Shown: positions 16,210-23,598 of the stretch, piece after piece
Numbering within the stretch: the first letter of the stretch is position 1
Layout of the letters: every line of letters begins with the position of its first letter
From: JAKACU01 sp021821185
Lineage (GTDB): Bacteria; Bacillota; Bacilli; Alicyclobacillales; SLC66
Assembly: GCA_027343965.1 (NCBI GenBank)
Contig: DAHWJX010000015.1
Span: 1-25,236 of the forward strand
Length of the DNA stretch: 25,236 nucleotides
Reading direction: 5' to 3'
Translations under genes and position numbers: made by a program
The notes under the pieces: model-generated
Seen by the model: the letters and a program-made list of their open reading frames with translations, nothing else
The model's database searches: none
What the model was told of the DNA's origin: nothing

Positions 16210-18189
16210 TCACTTGACTTTAGCCCCGTTAGCAATCGCTGCTGATACTGTCACGAGCACCAGTTCATCGCCAACCGATGCGGCAAGAATCATGCCGTGT
16301 GACTCAACCCCACGCAATTTTACAGGTTGCAAGTTAGCGACCAGAACCACCTTTTGCCCAACTAACGCTTCTGGTGTATAAAACTTGGCAATACCAGAGA
16401 CGACTTGGCGCTCATGGTCACCCACATCCAATTGCAATTTCAGCAATTTGTCGGCTTTCTCGACACGAGACGCTGCGACAACCGTAGCAACACGCAACTC
16501 CACTTTAGAAAAGTCATCGATGGATATCAGCGTGGTTACACCCGGTGTGGGCTCGACCACCGTCTTTTTGTCTTTTTCCAGTTCTCGCTTTGTGGAAGCT
16601 TGTCCCTGACTCATCATCTCATTTAACTCGCTTATTTCCTTTTCCACGTCCAGCCGTGGAAAGAGTGATTCTCCTTTTGCAACAACGGTACCCGCTTTTA
16701 ATAAACCAAATTCGTCTGCATTATCCCATGCCGTTGCATCACTTGGCGTCATACCAAGTTGACGCCAAATAGCAGGTGCCGTATCCGGCATAAATGGTTG
16801 AAGCAGCACACTTATCGAACGAATAACATCAAGCATAGTGTACATCACAGTATCAAGCCGCTCTTGATGGCCCGCTTTGTGTAGCACCCAAGGTGCCGTT
16901 TCATCAATATAGCGATTAGCACGGCGCACGATCTTCCAGATCGCCAAAAGCGCCCCTGAAAATTCATAATGGTCAAGTTTATCTTCTGTTTCTCGTACAG
17001 CATCATGAATAAGCTTGATAAACTCTTCCTCAAGTTCGGTCAATCGCCCTTGTTCAGGGACAACACCGCCGCAGAAGCGTTCAAGCATTGCAAGCGAGCG
17101 CTGGACAAGATTGCCTAGATCATTAGCAAGATCAAAATTCAAACGTTCCATTAAAGCTTCTAACGTAAATACGCCATCTTGGCCAAAGGGGATTTCACGC
17201 AATAAGAAATACCGTAACGCATCGGAACCATAGCGATCGATTAAAACATTCGGATCAACAACATTACCTTTTGACTTAGACATCTTGCCGTCTTTCATTA
17301 AAACCCAGCCATGCGCCAAAACCTGTTTAGGTAAAGGCAAATCAAGCGCCATCAAGATAATCGGCCAATAAATCGTGTGAAAACGAACGATCTCTTTTGC
17401 CATCACGTGGATATCTGCAGGCCAAAAACGAGCAAATTGTTCACGCAAAGCCGAGTCATCCGATAAATACCCCAAAGAGGTGATATAGCTTGATAGCGCA
17501 TCAATCCAAACATAGACCACGTGTTTTGGGTCGGAAGGCACCTTGATACCCCAGTCAAACGTCATGCGCGATACGCTAAGATCCTCAAGCCCTGGCAACA
17601 AAAAGTTATTGAGCATCTCCGTTTTGCGAGACTCAGGCAAGATAAAGTCAGGATGTTCCTCATAGTAGGTCAACAGCCTAGGCACATATTTGCTCATACG
17701 AAAGAAGTAGCTATTTTCGCGAACGCGATCGACATCACCACCGCACTCTGGGCATTTCCCATCTTTGAGTTGGTGATCCGTCCAGTAGGATTCACAAGGG
17801 GTGCAATACCAACCCTCATATTCGCCAAGATAGATATCGCCCTGTTGCAAAAGCCTCTCAAAAATCTTTTGCACAACATCATGGTGCCTTTTTTCGGTGG
17901 TACGAATAAAATCATCATAAGACACGTTTAACCGTGCCCATAACGCCTTGATGCCTTGGACGATTCCGTCCACAAATTCTTGAGGGTCTTTGCCTACGGC
18001 TTGCGCCTTCTTTTGAATCTTTTGTCCATGCTCATCCGTCCCGGTTAAGAACCGAACGTCAAAGCCACGTAAACGTTTATACCGCGCAATCGTATCCGTA
18101 ACGGTAGTCGAATACGCATGACCAATATGCAACTTGTCATTGGGATAGTATATCGGTGTTGTTATGTAAAAAGTCGGTTTTATCGTCAC
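16210..18189 (-). CDS. metG: Methionyl-tRNA synthetase
   Basis: Charges initiator and elongator tRNA-Met. The protein is 659 aa. Class I signatures are HIGH at 21-24 and KMSKS at 302-306. A zinc knuckle has Cys near 129, 132, 146 and 149 (CTPC, CPEC). The anticodon-binding helical domain follows, then a charged linker and a C-terminal EMAP-type tRNA-binding domain (about 555-659; DFSKVELRVATVV). This is the long bacterial MetS form. The start is GTG 18189 with AGGAGG nine bases upstream. It leads the metG-tatD-rnmV-ksgA run. Confidence 0.97.
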   Translation of the reverse strand: MTIKPTFYITTPIYYPNDKLHIGHAYSTTVTDTIARYKRLRGFDVRFLTGTDEHGQKIQKKAQAVGKDPQEFVDGIVQGIKALWARLNVSYDDFIRTTEKRHHDVVQKIFERLLQQGDIYLGEYEGWYCTPCESYWTDHQLKDGKCPECGGDVDRVRENSYFFRMSKYVPRLLTYYEEHPDFILPESRKTEMLNNFLLPGLEDLSVSRMTFDWGIKVPSDPKHVVYVWIDALSSYITSLGYLSDDSALREQFARFWPADIHVMAKEIVRFHTIYWPIILMALDLPLPKQVLAHGWVLMKDGKMSKSKGNVVDPNVLIDRYGSDALRYFLLREIPFGQDGVFTLEALMERLNFDLANDLGNLVQRSLAMLERFCGGVVPEQGRLTELEEEFIKLIHDAVRETEDKLDHYEFSGALLAIWKIVRRANRYIDETAPWVLHKAGHQERLDTVMYTMLDVIRSISVLLQPFMPDTAPAIWRQLGMTPSDATAWDNADEFGLLKAGTVVAKGESLFPRLDVEKEISELNEMMSQGQASTKRELEKDKKTVVEPTPGVTTLISIDDFSKVELRVATVVAASRVEKADKLLKLQLDVGDHERQVVSGIAKFYTPEALVGQKVVLVANLQPVKLRGVESHGMILAASVGDELVLVTVSAAIANGAKVK

Positions 18190-18243
18190 TCCGTGAAACC
18201 TCCTTCAGCTTCTAATTATCGTATCAATAAATGAAAGCACGTG

Positions 18244-19302
18244 TCAATTTGCCCTCACCACTAGCCGCCTCGTCTCCCGAATCGTTCGAAAGCTCAATAC
18301 CAGTATCGCTAACAGAACGCCAATCAAACCCGTGATAGCCAAGATTAGGCGAACATTGAAGAGACTCGCTACGATCCCACCGACAAACATACAAATTAGG
18401 TCAAACATCCGTTGTGGATACAAGACCATCATTGCGATCATCAAGGTACTGGTCAAAATACCGCCACCAACCATAAAGCCTGCACGAAGGAATCTTCCTA
18501 TAAACCCGACTAGAACAGCCCCTACAAGCACTTGATTGCCATGCAAAATTTCAGTCACATACTGAATGATGTAGAGATCCGTTGGCGCAAACATAAAATT
18601 CAACAGAAACGCGACCGGAAATAACACCACAAGTAGCTTTATCCCTTTGATCGCCATGTAACCTTCTTTCATTTCCGCAAAAACATGATGTGTCGTGATA
18701 GGCTTTTTATGAATCGAAGGTTCCTGCAACGTCATGAAAAACAGCGAAGCCACGGAAATAATAAACGTCAATGCATTTAGCAAAAACGCTGCGGTAACGC
18801 CAGCATAAGCGATCAATCCTGCACTAATGGCAGGTCCTAGAATCATGGATGCGGGCCCTGCAGCTTGCTGCAAACCGTTTGCGTTAGGCAGTTGATCCTC
18901 TGTTACAATTATGGGTGTCAAGGTGCCTGCGGCCGGATTGAATACAGTCGCAAACGTATTTGATAAAAATGCCATCATGATCATTTCCCAAGCGTTTAAA
19001 CTATGTACATACGATAGGAAGGTCACCATAACGACGAGCAAAAAGCGTACGACATCAGACAATAACATGATCCAGCGCTTGCTAAACCGGTCAACCACAA
19101 CACCTGCGATCGGCCCAAAAAGAACCTGCGGCAAAGCCCAGCCTAACCCAACCAAAGACATCAAAAAAGCGTTTTGCGTCATCACTTTCATATCCCATAG
19201 CAAAGCAAAAGAATAAACATTAGTGCCTATAGAGGATAAGGATTGCCCTGAAAAGAGCAAAACAAAATTACGATTAGTGAAAAGTCTCCCGGTTTGCAGC
19301 AC
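18244..19302 (-). CDS. MFS transporter, apparently shortened
   Basis: A membrane protein of the MFS_3/EntS-like group; substrate unknown. The N-terminus NRNFVLLFSGQSLSSIGTNV and motif A-like GPIAGVVVDRFSKRW are typical, and six clear hydrophobic segments make a standard N-half. The C-half is short: after about residue 260 I see only four hydrophobic stretches where six are usual. The total of 352 aa compares with about 400-420 for relatives. The reading frame is open throughout, so this looks like an in-frame internal loss around TM9-TM10 rather than a frameshift. I place the start at GTG 19302, preceded by GGGGGAT at 7 bases; the frame stays open to 19425 but that part is not family-like. 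Confidence 0.8.
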   Translation of the reverse strand: MLQTGRLFTNRNFVLLFSGQSLSSIGTNVYSFALLWDMKVMTQNAFLMSLVGLGWALPQVLFGPIAGVVVDRFSKRWIMLLSDVVRFLLVVMVTFLSYVHSLNAWEMIMMAFLSNTFATVFNPAAGTLTPIIVTEDQLPNANGLQQAAGPASMILGPAISAGLIAYAGVTAAFLLNALTFIISVASLFFMTLQEPSIHKKPITTHHVFAEMKEGYMAIKGIKLLVVLFPVAFLLNFMFAPTDLYIIQYVTEILHGNQVLVGAVLVGFIGRFLRAGFMVGGGILTSTLMIAMMVLYPQRMFDLICMFVGGIVASLFNVRLILAITGLIGVLLAILVLSFRTIRETRRLVVRAN

Positions 19303-19383
19303 TGCGGATCCCCCAATCCTAATCACAAAAAGCGTACCATAGAAAGGTGGGTTGCACATCCACGAAAAGAAGAATGGCACATC

Positions 19384-19409
19384 CGCCCAAAGTCTGATCC
19401 TTTTGGGCG
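19384..19409 (-). terminator. Hairpin downstream of the sigK 3' half
   Basis: An 8-bp inverted repeat, CGCCCAAA (19384-19391) with TTTGGGCG (19402-19409), lies 17 bases beyond the sigK stop. No T-run follows on the minus strand, so it is at best a weak terminator separating sigK from the MFS gene. Confidence 0.35.
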
Positions 19410-19425
19410 AAATGCCATCTTTCAT

Positions 19426-19830
19426 CTAGCGCTGTGTTGGCGGTGTGTCGCGTCTAAACAACTTTGCCATGTTGCGAGGTCGTGGGTATAAAGCATGTTG
19501 GAGTTTCGTTAAGGCGCGCGCTTCAATGCGCGATACATAGGAACGCGAGATTCCCATTTTCTGAGCAATCTGATGTTGCGTCCATTCAACACCATCGATC
19601 AATCCATAACGCAAAGAAACAACCTTGCGTTCCCTTTCATCAAGCGACGGCAACATACTTAAAAGACGTTCTTGCTCAAGTTTTTCTCCTACGTTGCGCT
19701 CCAATTCATCGGACTCAGAGCCCAAGACGTCACGCAGGGTCAGGTCATTTCCTTCCTTATCCGTACCGATAGATTCATCCATCGACACATCCCGATTGGA
19801 CTTTTTGCGTGATCGCAAATGCATCAACAT
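19426..19830 (-). CDS. sigK: C-terminal half of sporulation sigma factor K (SpoIIIC part), split gene
   Basis: Encodes 134 aa containing only the C-terminal part of sigma-K, the late mother-cell sigma factor. It starts MLMHLRSRKKSNRDVS, then IGTDKEGNDLTL and LDERERKVVSLRYGL (region 3 to 4.1). The region 4.2 helix-turn-helix is TQHQIAQKMGISRSYVSRIE (about 84-103). Regions 1-2 (core and -10 binding) are missing. The first residues equal the junction where B. subtilis sigK is cut into spoIVCB and spoIIIC by skin. In frame upstream the sequence runs into a stop at 19858-19860 within ten codons. There is no convincing Shine-Dalgarno, as expected for a gene half made functional only by excision. 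The missing half should lie on the minus strand beyond the right edge. Confidence 0.92.
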   Translation of the reverse strand: MLMHLRSRKKSNRDVSMDESIGTDKEGNDLTLRDVLGSESDELERNVGEKLEQERLLSMLPSLDERERKVVSLRYGLIDGVEWTQHQIAQKMGISRSYVSRIEARALTKLQHALYPRPRNMAKLFRRDTPPTQR

Positions 19831-19850
19831 CTCTATATAAATGTCTAATA
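19820..19850. other. Predicted attachment junction inside sigK
   Basis: The sigK reading frame changes from conserved coding to unrelated sequence here. On the minus strand the conserved Glu-Met-Leu-Met-His codons (GAGATGTTGATGCAT) are preceded by an A/T-rich TTTATATA that does not encode the expected Cys-Ile-Glu-Asn. The crossover core probably lies within the ATAGAG/GAGATG bases. The exact core cannot be fixed without the other end. Confidence 0.6.
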
Positions 19851-19914
19851 GCAGCGGTTAATAATCCCATATATTCAACAGGATCTTCACGATGGCTTGT
19901 CCGACGCCCCGCCG

Positions 19915-21420
19915 TCAAAAGGTGAACACGTCGACCCGCCCGTCTTTGTACACCCGGATCTCGCGCACCACCATCCGCAGGATCTCCCGCCTCTGCCCCT
20001 CGGTCAGTTCTTCAGGATGCGCCGCCAGATAATGTTCGACCGCTTCTTGCACTGTCTGTCGGCTCCCGTCTCGCTGGGCCTGCGCCGCAAGAATCGTTTC
20101 CAGTTCCACCTTCCGTGCCTCCCATTGCACACGGTGCGCTTTCAGTTCCTTGAGCTTGTCCCGGATGTCGCCCAGATCGAGGCCGTCCTCCTCCGTCACC
20201 AAGGCCAGGAGACGCTGTTGTCCCCGCTCATTGCGTTCGATATCCCGGCACACCCGCTCCCACTCATCCCGTTCGTACGGCGCCTGCACAGGCTCCTCGC
20301 TGATCGCCGCCGCCAGCTCCTCCGGCACGGTCAGCCATGCCTGCATCTGCTGCCAGATCTGTCCGTCCAGATCCTCGCAGATCACGCGATGTCCGCACCC
20401 TTTGTGCTTGGCTCCCGCCGTGTTTTTCACACACGTGTATTCGTACACGAAGCGCCCCCAGTTCTTCGCCCGCCGTCCGGTCATCGTGTTGCCACAGTCT
20501 GCGCAACGCACCAACCCCGACAGCAAGTACTCATGTCTGGACTGACCCGCCCATCGCCGTCTTGATGTCGTGAGCAACTGCTGGGTGTAGCGCCACTGCG
20601 CTTCCTCCACAATCGCCGGACATGGTGTGTATATCCATTCGGAACGCGGGCGCGCCTTCAGGTGAATCTTCTCGTCCTCGTTGCGAAACGGATTGCCGAG
20701 CATCCCCTCCGCGTTCCAGCGATTTTGGTACAGTTCGCCGATGTACGCCGGGTTGTGCAGGATCTGGCGCACCACCTGCCGATGCCAGACGCCCACATGC
20801 TTTTTGGTCGGGATGCCCTGGCGCGTCAAATGATTCGCAATGCCGTTGATTCCCTGCGCCGCCGCGCTCGGGTTTGTGAACAGATCGAAGATGAGACGAA
20901 CGACCGCCGCCTCCTCTTCGTGCACGCGCAACTGCGCCGTCTCCTTGTCATAGCGATACCCATAGATTTGAAAGTCGCGCACCACCTTGCCCTGCCGCGC
21001 CTTCTGCCGCCGTCCGCTCGCCATGCGTTCGGTGATCTTCGCCTTTTCAAATTCCGCCACTGCGCCGCGCATCTGGTAGAACAGCATCCCTTCCGGGGTC
21101 TTCGCAAATTCGCCGTTTACAAACACGAGCCGCGCCCGCTTCTCGATCTCCTCCGCCACCAGGAGCGAATGGGCCAGTTTGCGCGACAGCCGGTCGGGAT
21201 CGTAGCACACCACCGTATCAATCAGTCCGTCGCGCACATCCTGGCGCAACCGCAACAGGGCTGGGCGATCCAGAAACTCGCCCGACACCCCCTCGTCCAC
21301 GTACTCCCAGATGTCCGTCTCACCGGCCTTCGTCCGGCATTGTCGAATCTGATCCGGGATGCTGTACCCGTGTTTCGCCTGATCCTCCGTCGACACCCGC
21401 ACATAGATCGCCGTCGGCAT
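19915..21420 (-). CDS. spoIVCA: Large serine recombinase, SpoIVCA-like, of a sigK-intervening element
   Basis: A 501-aa large serine recombinase (SpoIVCA is 500 aa). The resolvase-type catalytic domain (about 1-150) has IYVRVSTEDQ with Ser10 as nucleophile, DEGVSGEFLDRPAL, CYDPDRLSRKL, and MRGAVAEFEKAKITERM. The recombinase domain (about 155-285) includes TKKHVGVWHRQVVRQIL, nearly identical to SpoIVCA. The zinc ribbon has Cys 306, 309, 330 and 342 (LVRCADCGNTMTGR ... YTC ... GCG). A coiled-coil region (about 375-450) and C-terminal tail follow. ATG 21420 has AAGGAGGTG at 7 bases; the open frame to 21525 precedes it. It reads toward the sigK 3' half. In B. subtilis the enzyme is sigma-E controlled and excises skin only in the mother cell; a directionality factor was not recognised here. 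Confidence 0.93.
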   Translation of the reverse strand: MPTAIYVRVSTEDQAKHGYSIPDQIRQCRTKAGETDIWEYVDEGVSGEFLDRPALLRLRQDVRDGLIDTVVCYDPDRLSRKLAHSLLVAEEIEKRARLVFVNGEFAKTPEGMLFYQMRGAVAEFEKAKITERMASGRRQKARQGKVVRDFQIYGYRYDKETAQLRVHEEEAAVVRLIFDLFTNPSAAAQGINGIANHLTRQGIPTKKHVGVWHRQVVRQILHNPAYIGELYQNRWNAEGMLGNPFRNEDEKIHLKARPRSEWIYTPCPAIVEEAQWRYTQQLLTTSRRRWAGQSRHEYLLSGLVRCADCGNTMTGRRAKNWGRFVYEYTCVKNTAGAKHKGCGHRVICEDLDGQIWQQMQAWLTVPEELAAAISEEPVQAPYERDEWERVCRDIERNERGQQRLLALVTEEDGLDLGDIRDKLKELKAHRVQWEARKVELETILAAQAQRDGSRQTVQEAVEHYLAAHPEELTEGQRREILRMVVREIRVYKDGRVDVFTF

Positions 21421-21604
21421 GGTCGGCACCTCCTTGCCCCTGCCTTCGCATATACAAGATTCGTAGATAACTATAGCAAGCCGCCCGCCGTTTGTCAGCC
21501 CATTCGCCTTCGATAATTTTGACATGCATGGCGCTGCGCCCCCTCATCGGTACATCTATATACGGAACCTGCTTGTCAAGATGCGGCGTGATGTCCCGTT
21601 CCAT
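21320..21604 (-). CDS. Small unknown ORF with strong RBS, overlapping the recombinase start
   Basis: 94 aa, starting MERDITPHLDKQVPYIDVPM and continuing RGRSAMHVKIIEGEWADKRRAA. The ATG at 21604 has a GGAGGAGGA Shine-Dalgarno 7 bases upstream, one of the best in the window. The first about 43 residues look protein-like; the rest overlaps the recombinase leader and its first 100 bases in another frame and looks incidental. It may therefore be a shorter gene that lost its stop, or a leader coupled to recombinase expression. I recognise no family. A candidate for a directionality or control factor by position only. Confidence 0.5.
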   Translation of the reverse strand: MERDITPHLDKQVPYIDVPMRGRSAMHVKIIEGEWADKRRAACYSYLRILYMRRQGQGGADHADGDLCAGVDGGSGETRVQHPGSDSTMPDEGR

Positions 21605-22009
21605 GGCCGATTCCTCCTCCCGCGAAGCGGAGACAACGAAAACACCCCTTCCTTCGAGGGGGTGGCGGGGAACTTTGACACGATTCTGTTTTTGCAATCG
21701 GAGGCGCGATCCGGGTTGCATGCCGCGGTCATCCCCATCACGTCTCAGCCGCTGTCGACGATGTCCATCCGTTTGGATGTCTATCCCGGAAAACCGGCGC
21801 AGGCGTATTTTCTTCCCGTAGGAAGACGGGCCGTGTCGCGCCCCTTTCGCGCACGTGGCGCGATCAGGACATTGATGCGTAGGCCAAGTCGGACTGAGGC
21901 ATTGAACGCGAACGCGAGGCAAGTGTGCGCGTCAGGGGAGGCAGCAAGCAAATTGGTTGCCAGTGCATTGATTTGCGGCGAATTCGCGGGTTTACGATGG
22001 TGGAGTCGT
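21605..22009. other. 405-base stretch without a supported gene
   Basis: Lies between the small ORF and the broken replication-relaxation gene. It holds a terminator-like hairpin (listed separately). Frames are open on both strands, but none shows a ribosome binding site with a family-like protein; in G+C-rich DNA such openness is uninformative. Possibly decayed sequence. Confidence 0.5.
21641..21664 (-). terminator. Terminator-like hairpin ahead of the small ORF
   Basis: On the minus strand CACCCC pairs with GGGGTG (21643-21648 with 21659-21664), with two further inner pairs, and TTTT follows. It would stop transcripts coming from the right-hand genes before they reach the recombinase region. 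Confidence 0.45.
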
Positions 22010-22833
22010 TCATCCTCTTACAAACGGGGGAATACGGGTCTGCTTCCCAAGTGGCATCATGTCACAGTATGTGTCGCCGTCGATGTGCGGACAGTCCCTC
22101 AACGATCCCCGGTGTTCCCATGGTCCGTTCCAACCCGCTTGCAAAACGCCGTCCGTTTCCATTTGGAGTTCGGAAACGGCCCAAATGGCTGGAACAAGCT
22201 GCCCCTTCAGGTCACCACCCAGTAGGCCCTCCCACAATTCCAGAATCCGCCCGGCACGGTCATTACTCCGGGTGATAAACCGTACATTGGCGGTTTGTAC
22301 ATCGGCCCAAAACTTCGGGAGATGGATGGCATAGTTCCAGAGTTTGTGATACAGCGTCCACGAATGTTCGCTGCCCGTGTCGTACTTGACATGAAATGTG
22401 GCAATGGAACCATCACCAAATCGATAGGTACCGATGCCGTCCGGGCACACGGGTGCCATCCGACGCCCCTTGGCATCCGCGATTGCGTACCGGTCACCGC
22501 TGTCGCGCATGCCGATCCACTCGACCAGCCCTTCATCGGATATAGGGAGCTCTCCGAAATCGGTCTCGTGAAAAAACGGTTCGTTCCATAGAGGTGCACG
22601 GCTTGACCGGGCGGGTTGCCCTGCTGCCGAAGGGGTCCTGCACGGGTTTCCTTCGTCAGTCCAAACGCAAACGGAAGTCCCTCTTTGGTCAGCACCCACC
22701 CCTTCACGTTGTGGCGCAGAAAGGCCAGGCGCATAGGTTATACCCAGTCCCTCTTTCTCATCTTGCCGAGAGTCTGGTACATGCTGTCAGGTTGATCGTG
22801 TAACAGGGTACAAAGCTGATCGACGGTCAGCAT
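22010..22833 (-). pseudogene. Replication-relaxation family protein, broken by a nonsense codon and a frameshift
   Basis: Replication-relaxation proteins are winged-helix proteins of Gram-positive plasmids and integrative elements. Three pieces line up on the minus strand. From ATG 22833: MLTVDQLCTLLHDQPDSMYQ and GKMRKRDWV (winged helix), then a TAA at 22738-22740. In the same frame: MRLAFLRHNVKGWVLTKEGL to VHLYGTNRFF. The third piece is shifted by one base: HETDFGELPISDEGLVEWIG, GDRYAIADAKGRRMAP, DGIGTYRFGDGS, YDTGSEHSWTLYHKL and NVRFITRSNDRAGRI. The shift is at six A on the plus strand (22571-22576); one extra base would restore NRFFHETDFG. The piece from 22010 alone is open, but starts out of frame. 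A functional product is unlikely as read. Confidence 0.72.
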
Positions 22834-23144
22834 CGTATAAAGGTGTTGCCATCAGCGGCAAAATCGGATACGGGGAACGGAGACTCAATCAGGTGGACGC
22901 CGGGATAAGCGGCGTGAAACGCGCTTTGGGCACTCAAGGTCCGATTGCCAGGTACACCAAGATGGAGGGTAACAGTGGCTTCATTCGGCGCTTTCGCGAT
23001 GATAAACGGAAACGAAAGCGGACCTTGGAGCCACTTCAGGCGTCTTGACAGTCCGGATCTCGCTAGAGATTGTACGAACACGTGGGCATAGTTCGGATCG
23101 TAAGACTTGAAATCAGACGGCGGGACGATGCGGTAGAATGTCAA
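22827..23144 (-). CDS. Truncated protein resembling the N-terminal domain of a conjugation ATPase
   Basis: 105 aa from TTG 23144 (AAGGAG just upstream; start overlaps the stop of the preceding small ORF). It contains FYRIVPPSDFKSYDPNYAHV, RLKWLQGPLSFPFIIAKAP, VTLHLGVPGNRTL and AFHAAYPGVHLIES. This pattern (an IPP-type start, an FxF strand, a VP block, then AYP) recalls the N-terminal domain of HerA/TraG/VirB4-like transfer ATPases of Gram-positive conjugative elements, which I infer from general resemblance. There is no Walker motif; the frame ends where the replication-relaxation ATG begins. So the gene lost its ATPase part, probably by deletion that joined the two genes. Family assignment uncertain. 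Confidence 0.45.
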   Translation of the reverse strand: MTFYRIVPPSDFKSYDPNYAHVFVQSLARSGLSRRLKWLQGPLSFPFIIAKAPNEATVTLHLGVPGNRTLSAQSAFHAAYPGVHLIESPFPVSDFAADGNTFIRC

Positions 23145-23278
23145 GCCTCTCCTTCTTCGAGATTCTTCGCAGTTTCATGGACAAACCCTCCTCGCACTGG
23201 GCATGGTGCGATACTGCCCAAAAACGTAAAGGGCGACGATCCGAATCGCCACCCTGCCACAGTATCGTACAGTCTCAT
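23141..23278 (-). CDS. Small unknown ORF coupled to the downstream truncated gene
   Basis: 45 aa from ATG 23278 (MRLYDTVAGWRFGSSPFTFL ... LEEGEA), with GGAGGT five bases upstream. Its stop overlaps the TTG start of the next ORF, as in coupled operons. The frame continues open upstream to a TTG at 23410, adding a Ser/Asn/Cys-rich stretch with no Shine-Dalgarno. No family recognised; possibly a small protein of the conjugation operon. Confidence 0.4.
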   Translation of the reverse strand: MRLYDTVAGWRFGSSPFTFLGSIAPCPVRGGFVHETAKNLEEGEA

Positions 23279-23421
23279 GTTACCTCCGGGAAACCGGGGC
23301 CAGGGTGCCATGACGGTGCCACAACAAGAATTGCAATTGGACTTGCTGACGCCAAGCTGGGAGGTGACGTTACTGGCGGCCGCCGCCGTATGGTCGACGG
23401 CGCATCGCAATACCCGTGACG

Positions 23422-23559
23422 TCAGTCAACGGAGGCAGGACAAACTCCAGTCGAGATCTCGGCGCGGCGTGCAATCGCCAAGTCGGCATCTGGTTCCACT
23501 TGATACCGAAGGCTCATTGCACCCAAGAATTCTTCAACATGCTGATGGTTCATCTGCAT
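23422..23559 (-). CDS. Small unknown ORF after the VOC gene
   Basis: 45 aa: MQMNHQHVEEFLGAMSLRYQ then VEPDADLAIARRAEISTG. GGAAGGAAAT precedes the first ATG (23559); the second ATG at 23553 has better spacing. It begins 40 bases after the VOC stop and has charged, helical, protein-like composition. No family recognised and no conserved cysteines beyond one near the end. Its operon position hints it is real, but the length makes this uncertain. Confidence 0.4.
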   Translation of the reverse strand: MQMNHQHVEEFLGAMSLRYQVEPDADLAIARRAEISTGVCPASVD

Positions 23560-23598
23560 ATTTCCTTCCGGCTCTATGATTGGATGGCAGATCAACCC

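Noticed and set aside
21442..21475. Promoter for the recombinase (TTGCTA, 17 bases, TGTATA)
   Set aside because: Weak in both hexamers and inside the small ORF; no sigma-E consensus could be matched, although sigma-E control would be expected.
20662..21516. Plus-strand open frame of 284 codons opposite the recombinase
   Set aside because: It mirrors the codon structure of the recombinase gene; the recombinase protein is unmistakable.
21524..22225. Long plus-strand open frame of 233 codons in the element
   Set aside because: It runs antisense to the small ORF with the strong RBS and to the replication-relaxation remnant, has no Shine-Dalgarno and no recognisable motif; open frames are common in G+C-rich DNA.
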